The translations under genes and the position numbers were made by a program. The notes under the pieces were generated by a model, which worked only from the letters and a program-made list of their open reading frames with translations, was not told the origin of the DNA and did not search any database. From positions 92,930 to 156,929 of the forward strand of contig NZ_SLVB01000009.1 in the NCBI RefSeq assembly GCF_004341845.1: a stretch of DNA of 64,000 nt, in the 5' to 3' direction. This document shows positions 18,164 to 26,043 of the stretch, piece by piece; the first letter of the stretch is position 1, and each line of letters begins with the position of its first letter. The DNA is from Novosphingobium sp. PhB165 (GTDB lineage: Bacteria > Pseudomonadota > Alphaproteobacteria > Sphingomonadales > Sphingomonadaceae).

Positions 18164-19045
18164 TCAGGCGCTGCCGGAGGTCCTCGTCGGCGCCAGAGAC
18201 ATCCGCTGTTCCAGGACGGCCTTTGTCATGTCCACCAGTTCGGCAATCGGCTCTGCATTCTCGCGCGCGTAGAGCGAGACGACCATCGGGGCCGCTTCGC
18301 CCAACCCTGTCAATCGGCGCAAGGCCCTGCCCTCCACCACCGAGCGGGGCAGCAGCGACAGGCCCATGCCCGCCTCCGTCGCGGCCAGAACGCTCTGCAG
18401 GCTGCTGCCGGTAAAAGCGACATACCACCGCCGCCCAGCCGTTTCGAGCGCGCGGAACATCGGCTCGCGGTAAAGGCCGCCGGGGGGAAAGGTGACCAGC
18501 GGCACCGGATCACGCGCCTCTACCGCGTGATCGCGGGCGGCGAACCAGCCGAGCGGCTCGGGATAACTGGCGCGGCAATCGGGCGCGGGCCGGTCTTCCT
18601 TGACGACGACAAGATCGAATTCGCCCTGCCGGTACCGCGCCGCGAGATCGCGGCTGAGGCCGGTAACGACATCCAGGCGGATGCGGCTGTTGGCCGCCGC
18701 GAAACCGGCAAGCCGCTGCGCCATGGCCGGCGTTGCCAGATCTTCGGGCAAGCCGATGGAAACCCCCGCCGTGCCAGCCGGATCGCGCAGGAGGTTACGC
18801 GCTTCCTCATCAAGTTGAAGGATGCGCCGCGCGTGGCCAAGCAGCCGCTCCCCCATGGCGGTGGGGCGCACCGGGCGCGCCGCCCTGTCGATCAGCGGAT
18901 GACCTGCCGCTTCCTCCAGCCGGCCCAATTGCTGGCTGATCGTGGACTGCGTCATCCCCAATTGCTCCGCCGCGCGGGTGAAATGGCCGCTATCGACGAT
19001 GGCCACGAAACTGCGCAGGAGTCTGGGATCGAGCATGTCAATCAT
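18164..19045 (-). CDS. LysR-type transcriptional regulator
   Basis: The protein of about 293 residues has an N-terminal LysR winged helix (LLRSFVAIVDSGHFTRAAEQLGMTQSTISQQLGRLE) and a substrate-binding domain with GLPEDLATPAMAQRL and ATEAGMGLSLLPRSVV. The open frame reaches 19075; ATGs at 19045 or 19036 fit the family N-terminus better, and 19045 is given. The gene is divergent from two amidohydrolase genes across fewer than 90 bases, so it probably controls them and itself. The inducer is unknown. Confidence 0.88.
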   Translation of the reverse strand: MIDMLDPRLLRSFVAIVDSGHFTRAAEQLGMTQSTISQQLGRLEEAAGHPLIDRAARPVRPTAMGERLLGHARRILQLDEEARNLLRDPAGTAGVSIGLPEDLATPAMAQRLAGFAAANSRIRLDVVTGLSRDLAARYRQGEFDLVVVKEDRPAPDCRASYPEPLGWFAARDHAVEARDPVPLVTFPPGGLYREPMFRALETAGRRWYVAFTGSSLQSVLAATEAGMGLSLLPRSVVEGRALRRLTGLGEAAPMVVSLYARENAEPIAELVDMTKAVLEQRMSLAPTRTSGSA

Positions 19046-19070
19046 GCATATATAGAATGATATGCATTCT
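19044..19070. promoter_or_regulatory. Putative LysR operator overlapping the regulator start
   Basis: Nested inverted repeats: ATGCATAT (19044-19051) mirrored by ATATGCAT (19060-19067), and AGAATG (19054-19059) mirrored by CATTCT (19065-19070). The symmetric AT-rich layout fits a LysR binding site and overlaps the candidate start codons of the regulator, consistent with autoregulation. Confidence 0.55.
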
Positions 19071-19132
19071 GACATCTAATTTGTGAATGCATCTGCGATC
19101 TCCTACGAAGGCGACAAAGGAGACAGGTGCCC

Positions 19133-20593
19133 ATGAAGTTTCTTGCCCCGTTGATCGCTGGCCTCATGGCCTCCGCATCGCCCGCTCTGGCGGCAAGCGA
19201 GGGCGACCTGATGATCCGCCACGTCACCGTGATCGACGTGGAGCATGCGCGCGAGGTGAAGGATCAGGCCGTGGTGCTGCGCGGGGCGGACATCGTCGCG
19301 GTGGGCGGCGATGGCGAAGTTGCCCGCCAGTGGCACGCGCAGGATGTAGTGGAGGGCAAGGGCCGCTTCCTGATCCCCGGGCTATGGGACATGCATGTCC
19401 ACTTCGGCGGCGGGCCGGACCTGATCGAAGAGAACAAGGCCCTCCTTCCGCTCTATGTCGCGCATGGCATCACCACGATCCGCGACTGTTCGGGCGACCT
19501 TCCCGATCAGGTGCTCGCCTGGCGCGGAGAGATCGCCAATGGCACGCTGTTCGGCCCGCGTCTGCTGACGTCCGGTGCCAAGATCGAAGGCATCAAGCCG
19601 GTGTGGAAGGGCACCATCGAAGTGGGCAGCAAGGCCGATGTCGATGCCGCGCTCGCCCGCCTGCAGGACCGCGACAAGGTGGACTTCGTGAAGATCACCG
19701 ACAGCACGCTGGATCCGCAGCTGTTCCTCTATGCCGTATCGCAGGCCAAGGCGCGCGGGCTGCGCACCTCCGGCCACATCCCGATGGCGCTGACCGTCGG
19801 GCAGGCGGTGGACGCGGGGATCAGCTCGATCGAGCATATCGACTATGCCTACAAGGCCGGCGTCAAGGACGAGGCGGCAATCGCGGCGGACTTCGCGGCT
19901 GGCCGCATCGACCGCGCGGAAGCGAACCGGCGGCTCGACGCCGGGTTCGACCCCGCCACCGCCATGGCCTCCTACCGCAACTTTGCGCAGAAAGGCGTCT
20001 TCGTCACGCCGACGCTCAACGGCGGCCGCGTCCTCGCCTGGCTGGACGCGGACGACCATGCCCACGATCCTTACCTCGCCTATATCGGCCCGAAACTGCG
20101 CAAGACCTATGACTGGCGCATCGAGCGCGCGGCCAAGGCGGACGCGGCAGCCATCGAGGCCCGCCACGCCCATTTCGAGCATGAGGCGGCCGTGCTGCCG
20201 ATGCTGGAAAAGGCCGGTGTGACGGTGATCGCGGGCACCGACGCGGGCTTCCTCAATTCCTTCAACTATCCCGGCATCGGCCTGCACGACGAACTATCGC
20301 TGTTCGTGAAGGAAGGGCTCACGCCCGCGCAGGCATTGTCCGCCGCCACCCGCGCCGGCCCGGCATGGTTCGGCCTGCTCGACCGCTACGGCGCGGTGAA
20401 GAGCGGCATGGCGGCCGATCTGGTGTTGCTGGACCGCGATCCGCTGAAGGACATTTCCGCGACGCGCGCGATCCGGGCAGTGGTGATGCGCGGCAAGCTG
20501 CACGACCGCGCGGCGCTCGATACGATGCTGGCCGAAACCCGCAGCAAGGTGGCGGCGTGGAACGCTGCCGAAAGCAACGGAGCGGCGCAATGA
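19133..20593 (+). CDS. Exported amidohydrolase family protein
   Basis: The 486-residue protein has a signal peptide (ending SPALAAS) and the amidohydrolase metal site: HxH as MHVHFG, a lysine in DFVKITDST, later histidines in SGHIPM and IEHIDY, and the Asp of AGTDAGF. It resembles imidazolonepropionase/Xaa-Pro dipeptidase-like amidohydrolases, which hydrolyse cyclic amides or small peptides. AAGGAG at 19117-19122 supports the ATG at 19133; a GTG at 19127 is too close to it. It overlaps the next gene by ATGA and is divergent from a LysR regulator. The substrate is not evident. Confidence 0.87.
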   Translation: MKFLAPLIAGLMASASPALAASEGDLMIRHVTVIDVEHAREVKDQAVVLRGADIVAVGGDGEVARQWHAQDVVEGKGRFLIPGLWDMHVHFGGGPDLIEENKALLPLYVAHGITTIRDCSGDLPDQVLAWRGEIANGTLFGPRLLTSGAKIEGIKPVWKGTIEVGSKADVDAALARLQDRDKVDFVKITDSTLDPQLFLYAVSQAKARGLRTSGHIPMALTVGQAVDAGISSIEHIDYAYKAGVKDEAAIAADFAAGRIDRAEANRRLDAGFDPATAMASYRNFAQKGVFVTPTLNGGRVLAWLDADDHAHDPYLAYIGPKLRKTYDWRIERAAKADAAAIEARHAHFEHEAAVLPMLEKAGVTVIAGTDAGFLNSFNYPGIGLHDELSLFVKEGLTPAQALSAATRAGPAWFGLLDRYGAVKSGMAADLVLLDRDPLKDISATRAIRAVVMRGKLHDRAALDTMLAETRSKVAAWNAAESNGAAQ

Positions 20594-21750
20594 TCGACCG
20601 CCTCTTCACCAATGCCGTGCTGCCGGACGGACGCTCGGTCGACCTTTCGATACGGGATGGGCGCTTCGCTGCCATTGGCCCCGACCTTTCCGCCGACGCG
20701 GCAACGGAAACGGTCGATCTGGGCGGCAAGCTGGTGCTGCCCGGCTTCGTCGACGGCCATATCCATCTCGACAAGAGCTTCGTTGGTGAGCCCTGGCAAC
20801 CCCACCGCCCGGCCGCGAGCCTGCGGGAACGGCTTGCCGCCGAGAAAGCGCTGCTGGCGAAAGTACGCCCCACCGCCCAGCGCGCCGATGCGCTGATCGC
20901 CCAAGTCGCCGCCTTCGGCACGGTTGCCATGCGCAGCCACGTCGATGTCGATGCCACCACCGGCCTCTCCCACCTTCACGCGGTGATGGAAGCGCGGGAG
21001 AAATGGCGCGACCGGATGGACATCGAACTGGTCGCCTTCCCGCAGGCCGGCATCCTGACCTGCCCTGGCACGGCCGACATTCTGGAGGCAGCCATCGCCG
21101 ACGGCGCCGAAGTGGTGGGCGGCATCGATCCCGAGGGCATGGACGGCGATTCCGACGGGCATCTTGACGTGGTCTTCGGCCTTGCCGACCGGCGCGGCGC
21201 GAAGATCGACATCCACCTCCACGAAGGCGGCGCGGGCGGCATCGCGCAGCTCCATCGCATCGCCGCGCGCACGAAGGCGCTGGGCCTTGGCGAGCGCGTG
21301 GCGGTCAGCCATGCCTATGCGCTGGGCGATGTGGACGGGGCCGTGCTGGACGGCATTGCCCGCGCGCTGGCCGATGCGGGCGTGGCGATCATGACCAATG
21401 CGCCCGGCGACCGTGCCTTCCCGCCCATTCTTCGCCTGCGCGAACATGGGGTCAGGGTCTTTGCCGGCAACGACAATATTCGCGATGCCTGGTGGCCCTA
21501 CGGCAATGGCGACATGCTCCAGCGGGCCATGCTGATCGGCTACCGTTCGGGCTTCTACCGCGACGAGGAACTGGCCGGCGCGCTGGCCATGGCGACGGAA
21601 GAAGCGGCACGCGCACTCGGGCTGGAGCCGCCCCGGCTGGAGGTCGGTATGGCGGCCAGCTTCGTCGCCCTGGAGGCCGATACGCCGGCGGCCGCCGTCG
21701 CGGCCCCGCCCGCCGATCGCGTGGTCGTCCATCGCGGCCGGGTGTTCTGA
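20590..21750 (+). CDS. Cytosine deaminase-like amidohydrolase
   Basis: The 386-residue cytoplasmic protein has no signal peptide. It has the CodA-type arrangement: GFVDGHIHLDKSF (metal HxH), MRSHVDVD, a third metal His in DIHLHEGG, VSHAYAL and the catalytic Asp region FAGNDNIRDAWWPYGNGDM. Family members deaminate cytosine or hydrolyse related rings. The start codon overlaps the stop of the upstream amidohydrolase (ATGA), so the pair is translationally coupled and may act in sequence, the first outside the cytoplasm and the second inside. The shared substrate is unknown. Confidence 0.87.
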   Translation: MIDRLFTNAVLPDGRSVDLSIRDGRFAAIGPDLSADAATETVDLGGKLVLPGFVDGHIHLDKSFVGEPWQPHRPAASLRERLAAEKALLAKVRPTAQRADALIAQVAAFGTVAMRSHVDVDATTGLSHLHAVMEAREKWRDRMDIELVAFPQAGILTCPGTADILEAAIADGAEVVGGIDPEGMDGDSDGHLDVVFGLADRRGAKIDIHLHEGGAGGIAQLHRIAARTKALGLGERVAVSHAYALGDVDGAVLDGIARALADAGVAIMTNAPGDRAFPPILRLREHGVRVFAGNDNIRDAWWPYGNGDMLQRAMLIGYRSGFYRDEELAGALAMATEEAARALGLEPPRLEVGMAASFVALEADTPAAAVAAPPADRVVVHRGRVF

Positions 21751-21888
21751 TCGGACACCCCCTTCCAGAAGGCATTGGCCGTTCCGGAAGACATTGGCAC
21801 TCTTGCTATCCAGGCTCTCAAGGCCGAGATGGAGCCTCGTGATGCAACGAGGGCGCTTCGCAGTGCCCGCATTCGATAGAGAACTCGC

Positions 21889-22767
21889 ATGACCAGCCGC
21901 TCCGTTGCCGGGATCCATCCCGCCCATCGCGACGATATCGCCGACCTCATCACCCGGCGCCCCGTGCCCGGGCCCGGCATCGATCAGGTCGACCCCTTTC
22001 TGTTTCTCAATCACCACGGCCCGCAGGTCTATCAGCCCGGAAACAACGGCCTGCCTTTCGGCCCTCATCCGCATCGCGGGTTCGAGACGGTGACGTTCAT
22101 CCTGGAAGGCAATCTCGCCCACTACGATACGGGCGGGCACGAGAGCATTATCGAAGCGGGCGGCGTGCAGTGGATGACGGCTGGATCCGGCCTGATCCAC
22201 GCGGAAGTGTCGCCACCCAGCTTCAAGGAAGCGGGCGGAGCCATGGAAATCCTCCAGCTCTGGGTCAATCTGCCGTCAAACTTGAAGATGACGGCGCCGC
22301 GCTACACCGGCGTTCAGGCCGATGGCATTCCCGCGATCCCGATCGCAGACGGTCAAGGCACGCTGAACCTGATTGCGGGCGCGTTCGGCGATGTCACCGG
22401 TCCCATCCCGTCGTTGACGGGGGTGTTCATGTCCACCGTCCGCCTGTCTGCCGGAGCAAGCCTTGACCTGCCGGCGCCCAAAGGGCGCAATGTCTTTCTC
22501 TACGTCGTGTCTGGAAGCGTTTCGGTCAGCGGCAAGGCGGTGAACGCCTGGCACCTCGTAACCATGGACGACGACGGCGATCTGGTTTCGTTCGAAGCGC
22601 GCAGCGACGCGGTACTGCTGTTTGGCCACGCAGACCCGATCGGCGAACCGGTGGTGGCGCACGGCCCCTTCGTGATGAATACGCGCGAGGAAATCGGCGA
22701 GGCCATTCGCGACTATCAGGCCGGCAAGTTCAACGGCACGGGTCCCTTGCTCGGCGTTGGCCAGTAA
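21889..22767 (+). CDS. Pirin family protein
   Basis: The 292-residue bicupin has the pirin N-terminal signature PHPHRGFETVTF, whose histidines bind a metal, then SGLIHAEVS and a C-terminal cupin (GRNVFLYVVSGSV, FGHADPIGEPVVAHGPF). Bacterial pirins include quercetinases and regulators of metabolism or redox response; which applies is not clear. It stands alone with about 140 bases of upstream DNA and a weak terminator downstream. Confidence 0.9.
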   Translation: MTSRSVAGIHPAHRDDIADLITRRPVPGPGIDQVDPFLFLNHHGPQVYQPGNNGLPFGPHPHRGFETVTFILEGNLAHYDTGGHESIIEAGGVQWMTAGSGLIHAEVSPPSFKEAGGAMEILQLWVNLPSNLKMTAPRYTGVQADGIPAIPIADGQGTLNLIAGAFGDVTGPIPSLTGVFMSTVRLSAGASLDLPAPKGRNVFLYVVSGSVSVSGKAVNAWHLVTMDDDGDLVSFEARSDAVLLFGHADPIGEPVVAHGPFVMNTREEIGEAIRDYQAGKFNGTGPLLGVGQ

Positions 22768-22776
22768 GCGAGCAGC

Positions 22777-22808
22777 GCCCCGCATCTTCGACCTGCACGT
22801 GGGGCTTT
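22777..22808 (+). terminator. Possible terminator after pirin gene
   Basis: A 7-bp stem (gccccgc / gtggggc, with one G-U pair) and a 17-base loop are followed by TTT. It is weak compared with the other terminators here. Confidence 0.4.
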
Positions 22809-22854
22809 AGGGCGATGACTGTTGCGCCCCCTACACGATATCGCTAACGGCCTT

Positions 22855-22920
22855 GCATTCGCTCGGACCCGGTGAAATTCCGGGTGGCTATTCCGGCCGC
22901 CGATCCGCCGGACAACGCAC
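22855..22920 (+). promoter_or_regulatory. Possible structured 5' leader of the SulP gene
   Basis: A hairpin acccgg-tgaaatt-ccgggt (22867-22885) and a neighbouring GC-rich hairpin around 22893-22911 lie 65-120 bases before the SulP start. Structured leaders are known upstream of some SulP genes in alphaproteobacteria. No riboswitch class could be assigned by eye. Confidence 0.3.
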
Positions 22921-22985
22921 TTCGCCAGCATTGACCCTTCCTGGCGTTGCCAGTTGCTTGCGATTACTGCGGAATATCCCGGTTC

Positions 22986-24467
22986 ATGAATTTCCGATCT
23001 TTCGCTCGTTATCGTGCCGAGTGGTTCGGCGGCGGCGTCGCTGCTGCACGCCGCGATGTCCTGGCGGGCCTGGTGGCCACATTTGCGCTCATCCCTGAGG
23101 TCATCGCGTTTTCGTTCGTTGCCGGCGTGGACCCGCAGGTCGGCCTGTTCGCCTCCTTCGTCATCGGCATCGTGATCGCCTTTGCCGGGGGGCGGCCAGC
23201 GATGATCTCCGGCGCGGCGGGTTCGGTCGCGCTCGTGGTCGGCGCGCTCGTGAAGGCGCACGGGCTGCAATACCTGCTGGCGGCGACGATCCTGGGCGGA
23301 CTTCTCCAGATTGCGTTCGGACTGGCGAAACTGGATGTGCTGCTGCGCTTCGTCTCGCGTTCGGTGCGCACCGGTTTCGTCAATGCCCTGGCGATCCTGA
23401 TCTTCTCCGCGCAAGTGCCGCAGATGCTGGGCGTGACCTGGCATACTTATGGGATGATCGCGGGCGGCCTGGTCATCATCTATCTTGTGCCCCGGATCTT
23501 CAAGGCGATCCCGTCACCCCTCATCTGCATTGTCGTCCTGACGGCGATCGCGATGGCCTTCCCGATGCCGATCCACACCGTTTCGGATCTGGGCACGCTG
23601 CCCGCTTCGCTGCCCGTCTTTGCCCTGCCGGACGTGCCTTTGAATCTTGAGACCTTGCGGGTCATCGCGCCCTATTCACTGGCGATCGCAGCGGTTGGAC
23701 TGCTGGAATCGATGATGACGGCCAGTGTCGTCGACGACCTGACCGAGACCACCAGCTCGAAGGCGCGCGAATGCACGGGACTTGGGCTGGCGAACATGGC
23801 GGCGGGTGTGTTCGGCGGCATCGCCGGTTGCGGCATGATCGGACAGACGGTCGGCAATGTCCGTTATGGCGGGCGCGGCCGCCTGTCCACGCTGGCAGCG
23901 GGCGTTTTCCTGCTTGTGGTCCTTGTGCCCTTGCGGCCTTGGGTTGCCCAGGTCCCGGTCGCGGCGCTCGTGGCGATCATGATCATGGTGTCCGTCAGCA
24001 CGTTTTCGTGGACATCGTTGGGCGATCTGGCCCGCCATCCCAAAGTCTCCGGCGCCGTCATGCTTGCCACGGTCGCGGTTACGGTGGCGACCCACGACCT
24101 CTCGGCAGGCGTGATCGTCGGTGTGCTGATGAGCGGCGTCTTCTTCGCGTTCAAGGTGACCCGGATGATGGATGTGGCGATCACCTATGATCCGGATACG
24201 GACACGAGGACTTACGCGGTTTCCGGCCAGATTTTCTTCGCAAGCGCCGATATCTTCGCCGATCGCTTCGACTTGCGCGATACGGCCCGAAGCGTGCGCA
24301 TCGACCTGACCGCCGCCCATTTGTGGGACGTGACGGCGGTGGGGGCGCTGGAAGTCCTGGTGGACAAACTGCGCCGACACGGCATTGCGGTCGATCTGAT
24401 CGGGTTGAACGAGGCAAGCGCCATATTGGTGGACCGTCACGCGCCGCTCGTCCGTCGTGCAGGGTGA
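22986..24467 (+). CDS. SulP family anion transporter with STAS domain
   Basis: The 493-residue inner membrane protein has about 12 hydrophobic segments with the SulP pattern (DVLAGLVATFALIPEVIAFS, GRPAMISGAAGSVALVVG, GFVNALAILIFSAQ) and a C-terminal STAS domain (about 395-490: TYAVSGQIFFASADIF, VRIDLTAAHLWDVTAVGAL). Members import sulfate, bicarbonate or dicarboxylates. The frame opens at a TTG (22947), but the ATG at 22986 matches the usual N-terminus. It is a single-gene unit. Given nearby sulfatase-type genes, sulfate is possible but not shown. Confidence 0.9.
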   Translation: MNFRSFARYRAEWFGGGVAAARRDVLAGLVATFALIPEVIAFSFVAGVDPQVGLFASFVIGIVIAFAGGRPAMISGAAGSVALVVGALVKAHGLQYLLAATILGGLLQIAFGLAKLDVLLRFVSRSVRTGFVNALAILIFSAQVPQMLGVTWHTYGMIAGGLVIIYLVPRIFKAIPSPLICIVVLTAIAMAFPMPIHTVSDLGTLPASLPVFALPDVPLNLETLRVIAPYSLAIAAVGLLESMMTASVVDDLTETTSSKARECTGLGLANMAAGVFGGIAGCGMIGQTVGNVRYGGRGRLSTLAAGVFLLVVLVPLRPWVAQVPVAALVAIMIMVSVSTFSWTSLGDLARHPKVSGAVMLATVAVTVATHDLSAGVIVGVLMSGVFFAFKVTRMMDVAITYDPDTDTRTYAVSGQIFFASADIFADRFDLRDTARSVRIDLTAAHLWDVTAVGALEVLVDKLRRHGIAVDLIGLNEASAILVDRHAPLVRRAG

Positions 24468-24553
24468 ATGATCGGCTGCAAAATGCCGATCTGAGGATGT
24501 GAAGGGCAGCCCTTAAGCCAGCCAATGCGGGGGAGCGGACATCGCCCCCCACC

Positions 24554-24630
24554 CCGCTCATCCTGAGCTTGTCGAAGGATGTTGGATCCGCGCCACGCCT
24601 CGGGGGCTTCGACAAGCTCAGCCTGAGCGG
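24554..24630. repeat. Dispersed inverted repeat (ctgagcttgtcgaag family)
   Basis: The 24-base arms at 24554-24577 and 24607-24630 are inverted with 22 of 24 bases matching; the core is ctgagcttgtcgaag / cttcgacaagctcag. This is a well-known intergenic repeat of sphingomonads. It lies in the 318-base gap between the convergent SulP and hydrolase genes. Confidence 0.85.
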
Positions 24631-24701
24631 ATTTAAAGGGCCGGAATTGCGGGTTAGCTGTTGTCCGATTTCATGCTTTTCGGCGTGAGCGCCTGCGAGA
24701 A

Positions 24702-24733
24702 CCCCCGGCCGGCCTTGTGAGGCCGACCGGGGG
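24702..24733. terminator. Strong hairpin between convergent genes
   Basis: cccccggccggcc and ggccgaccggggg form a 13-bp stem with one mismatch and a 6-base loop (ttgtga). There is no T-run, so it may be a weak bidirectional terminator or an mRNA 3' stabiliser. The rest of 24468-24785 holds only repeats and one small hairpin (gatcggc/gccgatc, 24470-24491). Confidence 0.5.
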
Positions 24734-24785
24734 CAGCCCGCGCACCGCGGGGGGAACGGTGGGGCTGTCGATGCGCAGTCTTGGC

Positions 24786-25577
24786 TTATGGGGCCTTGGC
24801 CGCGCGCTCGATCAACTGCGCGACTTGGGCCGGGTGTGAGACCATGACGACATGCGAGGCGCCCTTGACCACCACCGTCTCGCGCGCGCCAGCCCGCTGC
24901 GCCATGAACTGCATCGCCGCCGGAGGAATGTTGCGGTCGGCATCGCCATAGACGAACCACGATGGCACGTGCTTCCATGCCGGAGCGGTCGAGGCTTCCG
25001 AAAGCGCGGCATCGGCAATCGGGCGCTGGCCTGCGGCCATGAGCCGCGCCTGCGCTTCCGGCACATCGGCGGCGAACTGGGCGGGGAAGCGGGCCTGCTG
25101 GATGTAGAGGTCGTTTCCGCCGCCGGCCAGCGGCACCGGTGGTGCCAGCGTCGGGCCCAGCGTGCTGCCGGGGAACTTGCCGGTCAGCCCCAGCGCGGTC
25201 TCGCCCGCTTCGGGTGCGAAGGCGGCGACATAGACCAGCGCCTTGACGTTGGCCGCGCCTTCGGCCGCCTCGCTGATGACCGATCCGCCATAGGAATGGC
25301 CGACCAGCACGACCGGGCCGGCGATGCCCTTCACCACGTCCGCCACGATATCGGCGTCCGCGCGGACCCCGCGCAAGTTGTCCGGCGCGGCGACGACGGT
25401 GTAGCCGTCATGCTGGAGCGCGGCGATCACGCCGTTCCAGCTCGACGAATCCGCGAAAGCGCCGTGGACGAGAACCACGGTAGGCTTTGCCGCCGAAGCT
25501 GCGGGCTCTGCCTGAGCAGCGGGTGCAAGGAGGCCAGCGGCGAGCATCAGCCCGCCAGCGATAAGCGATTTCTTCAT
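24786..25577 (-). CDS. Exported alpha/beta hydrolase
   Basis: The 263-residue protein has a signal peptide (ending PAAQAEP) and an alpha/beta hydrolase core: VLVHGAFADSSSW (oxyanion), nucleophile GHSYGG, acid in YGDADRN and catalytic His in GASHVVMVS. It resembles salicylate-esterase/RsbQ-like hydrolases that act on small esters. It is the last gene of a minus-strand operon, 15 bases after the Ohr gene. The substrate is unknown. Confidence 0.88.
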   Translation of the reverse strand: MKKSLIAGGLMLAAGLLAPAAQAEPAASAAKPTVVLVHGAFADSSSWNGVIAALQHDGYTVVAAPDNLRGVRADADIVADVVKGIAGPVVLVGHSYGGSVISEAAEGAANVKALVYVAAFAPEAGETALGLTGKFPGSTLGPTLAPPVPLAGGGNDLYIQQARFPAQFAADVPEAQARLMAAGQRPIADAALSEASTAPAWKHVPSWFVYGDADRNIPPAAMQFMAQRAGARETVVVKGASHVVMVSHPAQVAQLIERAAKAP

Positions 25578-25592
25578 GGGCTGTTCTCCAGT

Positions 25593-26006
25593 TCAGATAA
25601 GCGCGACGACAGTGTCGATGTTGCCCTTCACCGCCTTCGAATAGGGGCAAGTGCGATGGGCGGCCTCGATGATCTGGCGGGCGAGATCTGGGTCCAGACC
25701 GGGCACGCTGACGTCTAGCCTTGCGGCCAGCGCATAGCCGTCGCCCCCGTGGCGCAGTTCCACTTGCGCATCGATCGCGAGCGTTTCGGGAAGGTCCACG
25801 CCTCTCGACTTCGCGGCGATCGCCATTGCGCCTTCGAAGCAGGCGGACCAGCCGGCGGCGAACAGTTGCTCCGGGTTGGTACCCGCGCCGGAGGTGCCGG
25901 GGGTGGTCAGCTTCACGTCAAGGTGGCCGTCGGAACTGCGGGCAGTGCCTTCGCGGCCTCCGGTCACGTGGACATGGGCGGTGTAGAGGGTCTTGCTGTC
26001 GGACAT
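25593..26006 (-). CDS. ohr: Organic hydroperoxide resistance protein Ohr
   Basis: The 137-residue OsmC/Ohr protein reduces organic peroxides with a redox cysteine pair, C56 in WSACFEGA and C120 in RTCPYSKA, both present. The length equals the family norm. The open frame extends to 26135, but AGGAG just before the ATG at 26006 fixes the start. It lies between an epoxide hydrolase and an alpha/beta hydrolase, as in many sphingomonad stress clusters. No OhrR regulator is nearby. Confidence 0.93.
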   Translation of the reverse strand: MSDSKTLYTAHVHVTGGREGTARSSDGHLDVKLTTPGTSGAGTNPEQLFAAGWSACFEGAMAIAAKSRGVDLPETLAIDAQVELRHGGDGYALAARLDVSVPGLDPDLARQIIEAAHRTCPYSKAVKGNIDTVVALI

Positions 26007-26043
26007 GGGTTTTCTCCTGTGGGGGACGGATTCGGTGTGAAGG

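Noticed and set aside
22860..22920. Resemblance of ggtgaaattcc to the FMN riboswitch
   Set aside because: The conserved CCGGCGGT and other FMN-riboswitch helices are absent and the downstream gene is a SulP transporter, not a riboflavin gene.
12962..24630. CRISPR array formed by the palindromic repeats
   Set aside because: The three elements are of different families, occur once each here and have no regular spacers or cas genes.
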